From Oscillospiraceae bacterium (GTDB taxonomy: Bacteria > Bacillota > Clostridia > Oscillospirales > Acutalibacteraceae), in contig CAJTCU010000003.1 in NCBI GenBank assembly GCA_910574935.1, positions 124,001-188,000 of the forward strand: a DNA stretch of 64,000 bases, written 5' to 3'. Made by a program: the position numbers and the translations under genes. Positions within the stretch are counted from its first letter, which is position 1; each line of letters starts with the position of its first letter. Below are positions 43,363 to 53,276 of this stretch, piece by piece. The notes under the pieces are model-generated. The model saw only the letters and a list, made by a program, of their open reading frames with translations. It ran no database searches and was not told the DNA's origin.

Positions 43363-46029
43363 TTAGCTTTTTCGCCTTTGGCCGTCTTTTCTCTTTTGGG
43401 CTTGCCTTATGGCGTCCCCTACTGTGCCGCCCCGGAGGGCCAGTCTTTTTTCCCGCAGAATTTCCGCTATCTCCCCCTGGGCCCTTTCTACTTCGGCTCG
43501 CAGCTCCTGGGCCGGCATCCGCAGAGCCCCGTGGCCCAGAATAATCAGCTGCTCCGCAAAGTCCGCGCTGGCCACCAGCACCCGTCTGTGCTCTTTGGTC
43601 AACTGGTAGCTGGCCTTTTCAATATATGCGTCCGCGGTTTCGGCCTCTTTGGTATAGACCACATGAATGTTATGGTACTTGAACACCGATCCCGTGCCCT
43701 TTGGCACCTTATAGGCGTCGAATACTAAAATCACCCGGTTCTGCCGGAAGCCCTGGTAGTTGCTGAGAATATCCATCAGCGCCTGCCGCGCGGACTCCAG
43801 GTCCTCTCTAGCAATGGCGTTCAGGTCTTTCCATGCAAAGATCATATTGTAGCCGTCCACTAGAAGATATTCCGGGCCCAGGGCGGGCAGCCGCACCTTG
43901 TCGGGACCCGGGTCCGCGTCCTGCCGCTTTTCCTGGGGGAGGAACCCTCTGGCCCGCACTGGGCCATAAGTCTTTTCAAAAATAGCAAGCAGCTCTGCGT
44001 CCTGTTCCAGGGTGGCGGCAGGCCCGCCCCGGGCGGCGGGGGCAGGGTCAAAAGGGCGGACCGGGGCCGCCTCCTCTTCAGCCGGGGCGGCGGGCTCTGG
44101 GCCAGGCAGACGCAGGGCGGGCAGGTGCATATAGTCCTCTACCCGGTCCCAGGGTACTAGGAACCCGGCTCCGTGGGCACAGAACACAGACCCCGCCGGG
44201 TCCTCTGTGTCCCCTTCCGGGTCGTAGCCAATGGCCTCTACCACCTTCTGCTGGTCCCCACAAGGCCGGTACCCCTCCAGGGTACAGGCCACCCGGCCCA
44301 TTCCTTTTGTATAGGCGGCCACCTGGGCGGCATAGTCCCCAAAAGCCGCCACCGGTACGCTGGCCTCCAGCACGGTCTCTTCTCCCAGGGTTTCGGGGGT
44401 TCCGGCCTGCCCCCCCATGCGCTGGATGTCTGCCAGGGCCCGGCCCAGGCTGGGGGTGGGCAGCTCCAGCCGCAGGGCGTACCAGGGCTCCAGCAAAATG
44501 GAGCGGGCTTTCATCAGGCCCTGGCGTACCGCCCGGTAGGTAGCCTCTCGAAAATCGCCTCCTTCGGTATGCTTTTCATGAGCACGGCCTATAATCAGCG
44601 AAATCTTTATATCCGTAATGGCAGAGCCTGTCAAAACCCCCCGATAGATCTTTTCCCCCAAGTGGGTTAGAATCAGCCGCTGCCAGTTCCGGTCCAACAC
44701 ATCCTCCGAACAAGCGCTGGCAAACACCATTCCTGTTCCTCTTGGCATAGGTTCCAGCAGCAGGTGTACCTCGGCGTAGTGGCGCAGCGGCTCGAAGTGG
44801 CCCACCCCCTCCACCGGGGCGGCAATGGTCTCTTTATACACCACGTTCCCTGGACCAAACCCCACCTCAAGGTCAAACCGGTCTCGAATCACCCGCCCCA
44901 GCACCTGGGCCTGAATCTCTCCCATCAGCCGCAGTGTAATCTCCCCTAGGGCCTCGTTCCACTCCAGATGAAGCTGGGGGTCCTCCTCCGCCAGCTGGCG
45001 CAGCTTGGGCAGCACCGCGTGGGCCTGGACTCCCTCCGGCAAAATCAGCCGGTAGCTAAGGGCCGGTTCCAGGGCCGGGGGACGCCCGGCCTTTCCGCTG
45101 CCCAGGGCCTGGCCCGGATAGGTGGAACGCAAACCCGTCACCGCGCAGACTGTCCCGGCGGGGGCCTCCTCCACGGCGGTGAACTTGGCCCCGGAGTAGA
45201 TACGGATCTGGTCCGCCTTCTCTGGCCCTCCGGGCAGGTCCACATTGGCCTTCACCCGCAGGGCGCCCCCTGTTACCTTTAGATGGGTAAGCCGCGCCCC
45301 CTGGCTGTCCCGGGAAATTTTGAACACCCGGGCCCCAAAGGCCTCTCCCCAGACAGGCCGGGGCCCGAACCGGCACAGCCCGTTTAGCAGCTCCTCTACC
45401 CCTTGGGCCCGCAGGGCGCAGCCGAAAAAGCAGGGGAACAGCCGCCGCCCCGCCACCAGCCCCCGTAGGGTGCTATCCCGCAAAGCGCCTTTTTCCAGGT
45501 ATTCCTCCAGCGCGGCTTCGTCCCCTAAAGCCGCCGCTTCCCAAAAAGCGGGCTGCCCGTACTGGGCAAAATCAACAATATTATCAGAAAGAGAGGCCCG
45601 CAGCCTTTCCAGCAGGGCGGCGCGGTCCACGGGCTGGTCCATTTTGTTCACGAACAGAAATACCGGCACCTGGCAGCGCTCCAGCAGCCGCCACAGGGTG
45701 AGGGTGTGCCCCTGGGGGCCGTCTGGGCCGGAGACCACCAGAATGGCGCAGTCCAGCACAGGCAGGGTGCGCTCTGCCTCGGCGGAAAAGTCCACGTGGC
45801 CGGGGGTATCCACCAGGGTGATCTCCACTTCTGGCAGGGGCAGTACCGCCTGCTTATCAAAAATGGTAATGCCCCGCTGGCGCTCCAGCTCCTCGGTGTC
45901 CAAAAATGCGTTGGCGTGGTCCACCCGGCCCATGCCCCGCAGCACCCCGCCCCTATAGAGCATGGCCTCGGTTAAAGTGGTCTTTCCCGCGTCCACGTGG
46001 GCCAGCACCCCGGCGGTCAGCCTGCGCAT
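43363..46029 (-). CDS. Tet(M)/EF-G-like translational GTPase fused to a C-terminal NYN (YacP/Rae1-like) nuclease domain
   Basis: 888 aa. Residues 1-650 are a full EF-G-type GTPase of the ribosomal protection (TetM/W/O) group: AHVDAGKTT (G1), RGITI (G2), DTPGHVDF (G3), NKMD (G4), then domains II-V. A proline/alanine-rich linker (about 655-690) leads to a NYN/PIN-like domain (about 714-888; bases 43366-43890) starting LLVDGYNMIFAW, with further acidic residues in VFDAY, ETADAYIE and SADFAEQ, matching YacP/Rae1, a ribonuclease that cuts mRNA in the ribosomal A site. The fusion suggests GTPase-driven delivery of a nuclease to the ribosome. It may not confer tetracycline resistance. Start ATG with GGAGGAAC upstream. 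Confidence 0.92.
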   Translation of the reverse strand: MRRLTAGVLAHVDAGKTTLTEAMLYRGGVLRGMGRVDHANAFLDTEELERQRGITIFDKQAVLPLPEVEITLVDTPGHVDFSAEAERTLPVLDCAILVVSGPDGPQGHTLTLWRLLERCQVPVFLFVNKMDQPVDRAALLERLRASLSDNIVDFAQYGQPAFWEAAALGDEAALEEYLEKGALRDSTLRGLVAGRRLFPCFFGCALRAQGVEELLNGLCRFGPRPVWGEAFGARVFKISRDSQGARLTHLKVTGGALRVKANVDLPGGPEKADQIRIYSGAKFTAVEEAPAGTVCAVTGLRSTYPGQALGSGKAGRPPALEPALSYRLILPEGVQAHAVLPKLRQLAEEDPQLHLEWNEALGEITLRLMGEIQAQVLGRVIRDRFDLEVGFGPGNVVYKETIAAPVEGVGHFEPLRHYAEVHLLLEPMPRGTGMVFASACSEDVLDRNWQRLILTHLGEKIYRGVLTGSAITDIKISLIIGRAHEKHTEGGDFREATYRAVRQGLMKARSILLEPWYALRLELPTPSLGRALADIQRMGGQAGTPETLGEETVLEASVPVAAFGDYAAQVAAYTKGMGRVACTLEGYRPCGDQQKVVEAIGYDPEGDTEDPAGSVFCAHGAGFLVPWDRVEDYMHLPALRLPGPEPAAPAEEEAAPVRPFDPAPAARGGPAATLEQDAELLAIFEKTYGPVRARGFLPQEKRQDADPGPDKVRLPALGPEYLLVDGYNMIFAWKDLNAIAREDLESARQALMDILSNYQGFRQNRVILVFDAYKVPKGTGSVFKYHNIHVVYTKEAETADAYIEKASYQLTKEHRRVLVASADFAEQLIILGHGALRMPAQELRAEVERAQGEIAEILREKRLALRGGTVGDAIRQAQKRKDGQRRKS

Positions 46030-46116
46030 ATGCGTTCCTCCTTAGCAAAGATAATGTCCTTATTCTGTCGTCCGCTTTCAGAGAAAGCCGGCGCTTCGCG
46101 CTTCAGGGCTTCTCCG

Positions 46117-46144
46117 TGTGTTCGAAAGCCTGCTTTTGAACACA
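46117..46144 (-). repeat. Tight hairpin at the 5' end of the GTPase-NYN transcript
   Basis: TGTGTTCGAAAGC (46117-46129) pairs with GCTTTTGAACACA (46132-46144) with one mismatch and a 2-nt gap. On the minus strand it begins a few bases after the expected transcription start and about 90 nt before the start codon. Confidence 0.45.
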
Positions 46145-46158
46145 TTTCGTTAGAACAT

Positions 46159-46187
46159 ATTATACCACAGCTTGGGGGAAAAGGGAA
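46159..46187 (-). promoter_or_regulatory. Possible promoter of the GTPase-NYN gene
   Basis: On the minus strand a perfect TATAAT (46159-46164) with a weak TTCCCT (46182-46187) 17 nt upstream. Confidence 0.4.
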
Positions 46188-46419
46188 TGAGGGCTGGGCA
46201 TGTATTTCGTTTCGGAAAAGTATGTTTCTATAAATTTTCCGAACTCCCCTTATTTTTCCCATCTATCAGCCGAATATAGTGGTGTAGACGCCACACGGCG
46301 TATTGTTTGCAAACCTACACTTTTTCGAACGCCTCCTCCACCAGGCCAGTGGGCGGGCGTATTCCCGGCGAGGAACGCTGGAAGAACACACGCAAAATAT
46401 TTTTGAAGGAGACAAAATT

Positions 46420-48585
46420 ATGCGTATCCAACACAACATTATGGCGATGAACGCCTACCGGAACTACAACACAAACACCTCCGCCCTGTCCAAGAACCTG
46501 GAGAAGCTGTCTTCCGGTTACAAGATCAACCGCGCGGGCGACGACGCGGCCGGTCTGGCCATCTCTGAGAAGATGCGCGCCCAGATCACCGGCCTGAACG
46601 CTGCCCAGAAGAACGTAAAGGACGGCATCAGCCTGGTAAAGACCGCAGAGGGCGCCATGCAGGAGATTCAGGACATGCTTAACCGCATGGACTACCTGGC
46701 CACCCAGTCTGCCAACGGCACCTATGACAACGAGGTGGACCGCTACAATCTGCAAAAGGAAGTTACGCAGCTTCGGTCTGAAATTGACCGTATTGCGGAC
46801 AGCGCTAACTTCAACGGCATCAAGCTGCTGGACGGCAGCCTGGACGTAAACAAGACCAACGTGGGCGAGGTTAAGGCGGAAGCCGGCACAGTCAGCTCCA
46901 TCGTTTCTTCCACCGTGGGCTCCACCCTGGGCACCAACACCATCCTGCACAGCAATGGCGTTGAGGCTGCCGAGACCCAGTTCGGCGTTGACCTGCACGA
47001 AGTGAAGTTTGGCAATGGCAATGGCGAGACCCTAACCTTGAAAATCGGCAATAACACCTTCACCTTGGATGGTGATGGCAACGGCGAACTAGACGCCGCA
47101 GGCATCGCTGCCGCTTTCGCGGCTGGCAAGTTTAAGGATGCAGGTGGCACACTTGTTACCGCTACCAGTGTTTCGCTGACCGACGGCACCAACACAGGCA
47201 CCTTCACAGCGGAAGCCAAGGACAACCGTATCGTCTTTACCCAGACAGCGGGCGAGACCCCTGTGAACGGCGATATGAATGTTACTGTTTCCGGCACAGG
47301 CGCTGCTGGTCCTGCGGCTACCGCTGCGACAATAACCAGCGCTGTGGCGCTGACCGGCACTGCTGCAAACGGCGATACCATCAACTTTATAAGTACTGGC
47401 GGTACTACAAATCTGAATCTCACCGCAACTTTCGATGGCACTAATTGGGCCGTCACTGGCGCTCCCACCGGCTGGACGGCTACTTTTGACGGTACTGATT
47501 TGGTTCTCACCAGTGATACAACTGGCGCAGCCGTCACTGACCTTGATGTAGGCACTATCTCCGGTACCACGACTAGCGCTGCTATTACTGGTATTACCGC
47601 TGGCACTGCTGCCTTTACAGCTGGCACCGACGCTGGCCCAGCAGGCGACTCCAGCGTAACCGGCGACTACAACACCACCACTACCGTTACCAAGCAGGGC
47701 GTAGAAGAGGCCGCGGGCCGCCTGGCCAGTGGCGTTGCCACCCTGAATAAAGACCATTTCGCCGACGGCAGCATTATCAAGATTGGCGACAAAGACTACA
47801 CCATCACCACCGACGCCGCTAAGAAGGGCGAGACAGACACCGTTTATGTTGGCGACCTGAACCTGGATGACGCCGCTGGCCTGAAAGAAGCCATCGACCG
47901 CCTGTCCGTTGCCGCCGACAGCAACAGTGTGTGGACCATCGGCCACGGCGCTACCGCTGGGCAGGTGACCTTTGTAGAGAAGGTAAACGCCGCTGGCAAG
48001 AGCTACACCGAGCAGAACACCACCAACGGCAAGCTGAACGACGGCGCCTTTGACCTGAGCAAAGAGGCTGTTATCAAGGAGACCTTTGGCACCGTTACCG
48101 GCAAGGTAGAGGCTGAGGCCGGCGAGGCTGGCAAGCCCCTGACCCTGCAAATTGGCGACACCTCCGATTCGTTCAACCGCTTAGAGGTTGGCGTAGGCGA
48201 CATGCACGTTTCCGCCATGGGCGTCATGAACACCAACGCGGACGGCGCGCCCGCTGGCGTAAAAGACGGCAAGTCCATTGCCAATATCGACATCAGCACC
48301 CGCGAGGGCGCTTCCGAAGCTATTGACGTAATCAAGGCTGCCATCAACTACGTTTCCGGCATCCGCGGCGACCTGGGCGCTACCCAGAACCGTTTGGAGC
48401 ACACTGCCAACAACTTAAGCGTCATGGCCGAGAACATCCAGGACGCCGAGTCCACCATCCGCGACACCGACGTGGCCGAAGAGATGATGGCCTATACCAA
48501 GAACAATATCCTCATCCAGTCTGCCCAGGCCATGCTGGCCCAGGCCAACGCCGTGCCCCAGGGCGTGCTGCAGCTCCTCGGTTAA
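46420..48585 (+). CDS. Flagellin
   Basis: 721 aa. The N-terminal D0/D1 region (MRIQHNIMAMNAYRN, LSSGYKINRAGDDAAGLAIS) and the C-terminal region (NRLEHTANNLSVMAENIQ to MLAQANAVPQGVLQLL) are textbook flagellin. The central 460 residues are a threonine-, glycine- and alanine-rich variable region forming the exposed filament surface. Longer than many flagellins (270-500 aa). The ATG at 46420 has GAAGGAGA 7 bp upstream. No other flagellar or chemotaxis gene is adjacent, so it is a stand-alone filament gene. A GCCGAATAT about 145 bp upstream recalls a sigma-D -10 box, but the -35 is not convincing. Confidence 0.96.
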   Translation: MRIQHNIMAMNAYRNYNTNTSALSKNLEKLSSGYKINRAGDDAAGLAISEKMRAQITGLNAAQKNVKDGISLVKTAEGAMQEIQDMLNRMDYLATQSANGTYDNEVDRYNLQKEVTQLRSEIDRIADSANFNGIKLLDGSLDVNKTNVGEVKAEAGTVSSIVSSTVGSTLGTNTILHSNGVEAAETQFGVDLHEVKFGNGNGETLTLKIGNNTFTLDGDGNGELDAAGIAAAFAAGKFKDAGGTLVTATSVSLTDGTNTGTFTAEAKDNRIVFTQTAGETPVNGDMNVTVSGTGAAGPAATAATITSAVALTGTAANGDTINFISTGGTTNLNLTATFDGTNWAVTGAPTGWTATFDGTDLVLTSDTTGAAVTDLDVGTISGTTTSAAITGITAGTAAFTAGTDAGPAGDSSVTGDYNTTTTVTKQGVEEAAGRLASGVATLNKDHFADGSIIKIGDKDYTITTDAAKKGETDTVYVGDLNLDDAAGLKEAIDRLSVAADSNSVWTIGHGATAGQVTFVEKVNAAGKSYTEQNTTNGKLNDGAFDLSKEAVIKETFGTVTGKVEAEAGEAGKPLTLQIGDTSDSFNRLEVGVGDMHVSAMGVMNTNADGAPAGVKDGKSIANIDISTREGASEAIDVIKAAINYVSGIRGDLGATQNRLEHTANNLSVMAENIQDAESTIRDTDVAEEMMAYTKNNILIQSAQAMLAQANAVPQGVLQLLG

Positions 48586-48630
48586 CGAACCGCTGGGATC
48601 ATTGTTCTACCCCAGACTTACCCTATATAC

Positions 48631-48669
48631 AAAAAAGGAGGACGGGCTCAAGGCCCGCCCTCTTTTTTT
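48631..48669. terminator. Bidirectional terminator after flagellin and the M20 peptidase
   Basis: GAGGACGGGC (48638-48647) pairs with GCCCGCCCTC (48653-48662), with AAAAAA before and TTTTTTT after. It serves the convergent flagellin (plus) and dipeptidase (minus) genes. Confidence 0.8.
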
Positions 48670-50077
48670 ATTTTCCCTGGCCAATGGCCTCGCCCAGCTG
48701 GGCCAAAGCCATTACGTAGATCTTCACAGCCTTTTTTAAATTGCTAATGCTTTGCAGCTCGTCCGGCGCATGGCACCCGCCGTGGCCCGGGGGCAGCCCC
48801 AGCTCGCTAGCGTCCGTGGGCAGTCCCGGTCCAAAGGCCACCGCCCGGGGAACCTTCCGGGCATAGGTGCCCCCGCCCATTACAAAGGGCTGGGCACTGC
48901 TGCCGGTAGCCTGGTTGTAAACCTGGGTCAAAAGCTTTACATAAGGGGATTCCGGGTCAAAGTAGTTGGGCGGGTTGTCCTGGCATTGAGCGACGGTCCA
49001 GCCCTCTGCCTGGGCCCGGGCCCCCAAAGCCTGGGTCAGTCCGGCTATATCCGCAGTAATGGGATAGCGGATGTTCACCTCTACCTCCAGCCGCCCCTCT
49101 TCCAGCCGCACCACCCCGGCCACACAGGTCAGCGCCCCGGAAAGTTCGTCCCGGCAGGCAATGGAAAGGGCGCTGCCGTCCGTAGAGCCGCACAGGGTCC
49201 CTAGCTTTTCAAAGACAGTCTGGGTCTGGCCCACCAGCAGTCCGGCGTCCAACATAGCCCGGCAAAGCTTCGCCGCCGCGTTCACCGAGCCCTCGGGAAA
49301 TGCCGCGTGGCCAGCCATACCGTGGGCTGTTAAAAGAACCGCTCCGTCCCGGGTTTCCCGCTGAATCTCTTCCGGCAGGCGGTCCAGCCCTTCCAATACC
49401 GCGGGGGTAGCTGCCAGTTCTGCCACAGCCAGGTCTGGCACAATGTTGGAAACGCTGCCGCTGTGGAAGGAGCGTACCTCTGTGCCGGGCAGCGGGCCTT
49501 GCAGTTCTACCTCTAAAATGCCCTTTTCCCCATAGCAGACTGGAAAACCGCAGTCTGTGATCATGTTGAAGTCCGGCGCGGAGTACTTCTGCACATAATG
49601 GACTACATCGTCCATACCCCTCTCTTCCGCACAGCCCACCACCTGTTCAATAGAGCAGTTCATGGGCAGGCCCAGCTCTTTGATGCACCGCATGGCATAC
49701 AGGCCGCCTATGCAGGGGCCCTTGTTGTCCTGCACACCCCGGCCTATGAGAAAGTCCCCTTTGCGCGTGCACTCATAGGGGGGATATTGCCAGCCGTTGC
49801 CCGCAGGCACCACGTCCAAATGCCCCCAAAGGCCAATGCTCTTTTGTTGGTCCCCAAAGCGGATGACCCCACAGCGGTAACCAGCGTTCTCTGTCTCAAA
49901 TCCGTACTTCTTCCCCAGCTCCAGCATGGCGTCCAGGGCCTGGGCACAGGCTTCGCCGTATACATGCCGCCCCTGGCTGGGAACCGAAACGCTTGGAATA
50001 CCCACCAGCTGGGCAATATCTCTCAACATTTCTTCCGTATGCTCTTCAACCCATTGGTCGATTTTCTCTTCTAACAT
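48668..50077 (-). CDS. M20 family metallopeptidase (PepV/Sapep dipeptidase-like)
   Basis: 469-aa cytoplasmic zinc dipeptidase. Metal-binding motifs: [12 protein letters not shown] (His/Asp), [10 protein letters not shown] (bridging Asp), [10 protein letters not shown] (catalytic and metal Glu). An insertion (lid) domain in the middle and a terminal [16 protein letters not shown] fit the PepV/Sapep group, which cleaves dipeptides such as carnosine-like substrates. Lies 16 bp downstream of the UPF0597 gene, probably in one operon. Confidence 0.93.
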   Translation of the reverse strand: MLEEKIDQWVEEHTEEMLRDIAQLVGIPSVSVPSQGRHVYGEACAQALDAMLELGKKYGFETENAGYRCGVIRFGDQQKSIGLWGHLDVVPAGNGWQYPPYECTRKGDFLIGRGVQDNKGPCIGGLYAMRCIKELGLPMNCSIEQVVGCAEERGMDDVVHYVQKYSAPDFNMITDCGFPVCYGEKGILEVELQGPLPGTEVRSFHSGSVSNIVPDLAVAELAATPAVLEGLDRLPEEIQRETRDGAVLLTAHGMAGHAAFPEGSVNAAAKLCRAMLDAGLLVGQTQTVFEKLGTLCGSTDGSALSIACRDELSGALTCVAGVVRLEEGRLEVEVNIRYPITADIAGLTQALGARAQAEGWTVAQCQDNPPNYFDPESPYVKLLTQVYNQATGSSAQPFVMGGGTYARKVPRAVAFGPGLPTDASELGLPPGHGGCHAPDELQSISNLKKAVKIYVMALAQLGEAIGQGK

Positions 50078-50093
50078 GATTCTTCTCCTTTGG

Positions 50094-51392
50094 CTACTTA
50101 TGCAGCATCATGTCCAAAATCGCGGAGTTCGCCGCGCCCATTCCTTGGTTGCCCAGCATTCCCAAATTTTTCAGGGTCTGTTCCACGTCCACCGCCACAA
50201 TACCGTCATGGGCGTTGGCTCCCAGGCCATTTAGGGCCATCGTAGCCGAGCGGATGGCAGAATTTACCGCTGTGGCAATCTTCAGGGCGCAGCCCGGCTT
50301 GGCCCCGTCGCATACCACCCCGGAAATATCTGCCACCATGCTGTTTATGCCAATCTTCATGTTCTCCAGCCCACCGTCCAGCAGATAAATGATTCCGCAG
50401 CAGGAACCTATGGCCGCGGCAATGGAGCAGCCGCATAGCACCGAGAGACGGCCTATGTACTGCTTGGTGTGAATGGTCACCAGAATACTGAGCGCCAGGG
50501 CATGTAGTACCTTTTCCTCCGGCAGCTCCAGCTTCCATCCAATAACAGCCACGGGCAGCGAGGCTGTCAGCCCCTGGTTGCCGCTGCCCGCTGTGCTCAT
50601 CACGGGCTTTTCGCAGCCGGACATGCGGGCGTCCGCGGCGGCGGCGGTGCAGGCCACGGTGAAATTGGCCAAATCGTCAGAGACAAGCCCGGTTTTGCTG
50701 CTCTCTAAAATGCTTTTGCCCACCTTTAGCCCATAGTCGTGGGTTAGGCCCTCTTCCGCAATGGTCTGGTTGATGCGGATTACCTCCCGCAGAAACAGCA
50801 GCTCTTCGGTGGGCACACTGCCCACAAAGTCCACAATGCTCTCCAGGCTCATGTTCTCCGGTTCCTGGGGCGCGGCAGCCTGCTGTTCCTTGGGTTCCGG
50901 CTCATCTGGGGCGTTATTCACCAAAGTCTCGCCATTTTTGACAATTTTCGCCAGCCCCACATGGGTGCGCAGCACCAAAGCCTCTGCCTCTTGGCCTCCG
51001 GCTCGACAGATAGCCCGCAGGTATACCTTCTCCTCCGTCTCGGCAATTTGAATGCGCACCTGCTTTTTAGCCACCATCTCCTTGGCCCATTCCTTTTGTT
51101 CTTCCGACAGGTCGTTAAGCACCAGCAGCTGCTTTTCCGGCTGGGCGCTGATTGCTCCTAAAGCCGCCGCAATCTCCAGGCCCACCATGCCGGTGCCAGG
51201 AATCCCCACGTTCATCCCATTTTTAAAGATATAGGCGCTGACGCTCATCTCTACTGTCTCTGCTCTGGTCCCCAGCGCATGGGCGGCGTATGCAGCCGCC
51301 AGGGCTGCCGCGGCGGGCTCGGTACAGCCCATGGCAGGGGATATTTCTCGTTTCAGCAGTTCAACATATTCCCGCGTTGTTTCTCTCTCCAT
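50094..51392 (-). CDS. UPF0597 / L-cysteine desulfidase-like protein (CyuA family)
   Basis: About 432 aa, related to serine dehydratase alpha chains. Cysteines likely to hold an iron-sulfur cluster lie in MGCTEPAA (N-terminus), SGCEKP and [14 protein letters not shown]; the serine-dehydratase-like motif [13 protein letters not shown] is present. Characterised relatives degrade L-cysteine to pyruvate, ammonia and sulfide. The ATG at 51392 was chosen, with GGGAAAGGG upstream. Between a response regulator gene and a dipeptidase gene; peptide uptake followed by cysteine breakdown is a plausible shared role. Confidence 0.85.
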   Translation of the reverse strand: MERETTREYVELLKREISPAMGCTEPAAAALAAAYAAHALGTRAETVEMSVSAYIFKNGMNVGIPGTGMVGLEIAAALGAISAQPEKQLLVLNDLSEEQKEWAKEMVAKKQVRIQIAETEEKVYLRAICRAGGQEAEALVLRTHVGLAKIVKNGETLVNNAPDEPEPKEQQAAAPQEPENMSLESIVDFVGSVPTEELLFLREVIRINQTIAEEGLTHDYGLKVGKSILESSKTGLVSDDLANFTVACTAAAADARMSGCEKPVMSTAGSGNQGLTASLPVAVIGWKLELPEEKVLHALALSILVTIHTKQYIGRLSVLCGCSIAAAIGSCCGIIYLLDGGLENMKIGINSMVADISGVVCDGAKPGCALKIATAVNSAIRSATMALNGLGANAHDGIVAVDVEQTLKNLGMLGNQGMGAANSAILDMMLHK

Positions 51393-51443
51393 GATTACCC
51401 TTTCCCGCAAGATCCCGGCGTCCGGGCTCTGCGCTGTAAAAAT

Positions 51444-52979
51444 TCATTTTCCATCCGGCTTGCCGCCCGGTTCCGCCCCAGCAGACTGTTCCCGGAATCT
51501 TCGGGGCGTCATGCCCGTTTCTTTTTTAAATATGGCAATAAACTGGCTGGGGTCGTTATAGCCGCACAGAGTGGCCACCTCTGTAATAGGCAGGTGGCTG
51601 TCCAGCAGCAGCTCTTTGGCATGGGCGATGCGGATTTCTTTTAGATAGCTGGTATAGGTCTTTCCTGTCTTTTTGCGGATCAGGTAGCTTAAATAGCTGG
51701 GGTTCATAAAGAACACCTTTTTTGCCAGGTCTTTTAGGGAAAAGTCCTTGCTGTAGTTCTGCTGGATGTACTCAAATACCTGGTCCGATACGCTTCCTTC
51801 CAGCCCCGCCCGGTTGCTCTCTATTTCCACACAGACCTTTGTAATCTGTGTTCGCAGGTCTTCCAGGAGATCTGAAAAATCTCCGTAGGCCGTTACCGGA
51901 AACCACTGCTGCTCCAAAGAATCGGGGCCGCTTCTACCATGGTCCGCCATAGCCATTTGCAGCTTTAGCAAAAAGGTCTCGTAGGCCTCTATTTGCAGAG
52001 CATGGTCCTGGTACATTAGCAAAAGCTGTTCCGAGGCAATGCGGTATGCCTCCTCAGCCTTACCCTGCTGAATCTGGAAAGCAAACTCGTCCTTTCCAGG
52101 AAAGGACGCCTTGTGCACGGTCCGCCGCCGACGCAGCTCGTCAAAGGAGTAAATCTCCCGCTGCTCCAGCAGCCGGTATTTTTCCGCATAGCAGGCCTGG
52201 GTGTGGGCTGTCAAAAAATCTGAAAGCCTGCGGTGCTGTCCGCTGATGCCGCAGCAGTGCCGGCCCTGCTCCCCTAGAAACTCCGTCAGGGTCCGCAGCA
52301 TGGCCGCCATGTGTCCGCTCTCTTTGAACACAATCTCATACCGCAGAGACGACAGAGGCAGTACCCGAAAGTCCACATCCAACGCTTTAGAGAGCACTTG
52401 ACTCATCCCCTGCAAAAAACCCTCCGGCAGCCGCCGGTCTCCTGGCAGAAAGGTGATACTCACTACCCGAAAGGGCACAAAGATCCGGGAAAAGGACTGC
52501 TGCACCACATAGGCGTCGTCCAGCTTGTTTTCGTTAATGGCCTCTGTCAGGCAGACGGTCAGGGGGTCTCTGGGCCTTTCCTGGGCAGCGGCGGGGCTGG
52601 GGCTTTCCACCAAAAAGCGGGAAAAGCAATCTTGTAGGCTCTCGTCGCTCACGGGTTTTAGCAGGTAGCCAATGGCCCCTTGGTTCACCGCCTGCTGGGC
52701 AAACTGGAAGTCCGCAAACCCGCTGATCATCACCACCCGGGTAGTGGGCAGAAGCCGCCGTATCTCTCCCAGCAGCTCCAGGCCGTTCATAAAGGGCATC
52801 TGTATGTCAGAAAGCACCAGCTCTGGCCGCTGAGACCGCACCACCTCCAGGGCCTCTTTCCCGTCGGCCGCCTCTAAGATGGTCATGGTTCCCGCTACGT
52901 CCATGGCCTGCACCTGTTTAACCAGAGACTTGCGGGAATACACTTCGTCCTCTACAATCAGCAGCTTCAAAGCGCGCAC
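51444..52979 (-). CDS. YesN-type response regulator with AraC DNA-binding domain
   Basis: 511 aa. Receiver domain at the N-terminus (LLIVEDEVYSRKS, phosphorylated Asp in LVLSDIQMPFMNG, KPVSDESL), a long middle region (about 130-400) and a C-terminal AraC double helix-turn-helix (MNPSYLSYLIRKKTGKTY, VATLCGYNDPSQFIAIFKKETGMTPRRFR). Such regulators normally pair with a YesM-type membrane kinase and control sugar ABC importer genes. No kinase gene is adjacent. It lies between the ABC importer genes (upstream, same strand, 297-bp gap) and the UPF0597 gene (52 bp downstream). Confidence 0.93.
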   Translation of the reverse strand: MRALKLLIVEDEVYSRKSLVKQVQAMDVAGTMTILEAADGKEALEVVRSQRPELVLSDIQMPFMNGLELLGEIRRLLPTTRVVMISGFADFQFAQQAVNQGAIGYLLKPVSDESLQDCFSRFLVESPSPAAAQERPRDPLTVCLTEAINENKLDDAYVVQQSFSRIFVPFRVVSITFLPGDRRLPEGFLQGMSQVLSKALDVDFRVLPLSSLRYEIVFKESGHMAAMLRTLTEFLGEQGRHCCGISGQHRRLSDFLTAHTQACYAEKYRLLEQREIYSFDELRRRRTVHKASFPGKDEFAFQIQQGKAEEAYRIASEQLLLMYQDHALQIEAYETFLLKLQMAMADHGRSGPDSLEQQWFPVTAYGDFSDLLEDLRTQITKVCVEIESNRAGLEGSVSDQVFEYIQQNYSKDFSLKDLAKKVFFMNPSYLSYLIRKKTGKTYTSYLKEIRIAHAKELLLDSHLPITEVATLCGYNDPSQFIAIFKKETGMTPRRFREQSAGAEPGGKPDGK

Positions 52980-53276
52980 CTCCTTTGCCTTGGTGTAAAG
53001 GTCGTGGGCGTTCCCCCCACCAAGGAAACTTTTTCTTACATTCCCACCGGTCAGCCGCTGCCATAAGCAGGGGGACCGGCAGAAACGAGAATGTCTAGAG
53101 CGTCAAGAACGCTTTTCGGAGAACACCAGCGAGAGTGGGGGTTCAGAGGCTCCTGTTCTCCTGGCGGAGCGCGGGGACGAGGCTTGATCCTCCCCAGCTG
53201 ATTCAGATGACAGGTAAAACGCAAAGTCTTGCGCATGATCCCGTCAAACGCCCCACATTCCCCTGTCACCCATATT

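Noticed and set aside
43363-46029. Simple acquired tetracycline resistance gene
   Set aside because: It has an extra 230-residue C-terminal region, base composition like its neighbours and no mobile element beside it; a housekeeping or stress role fits better.
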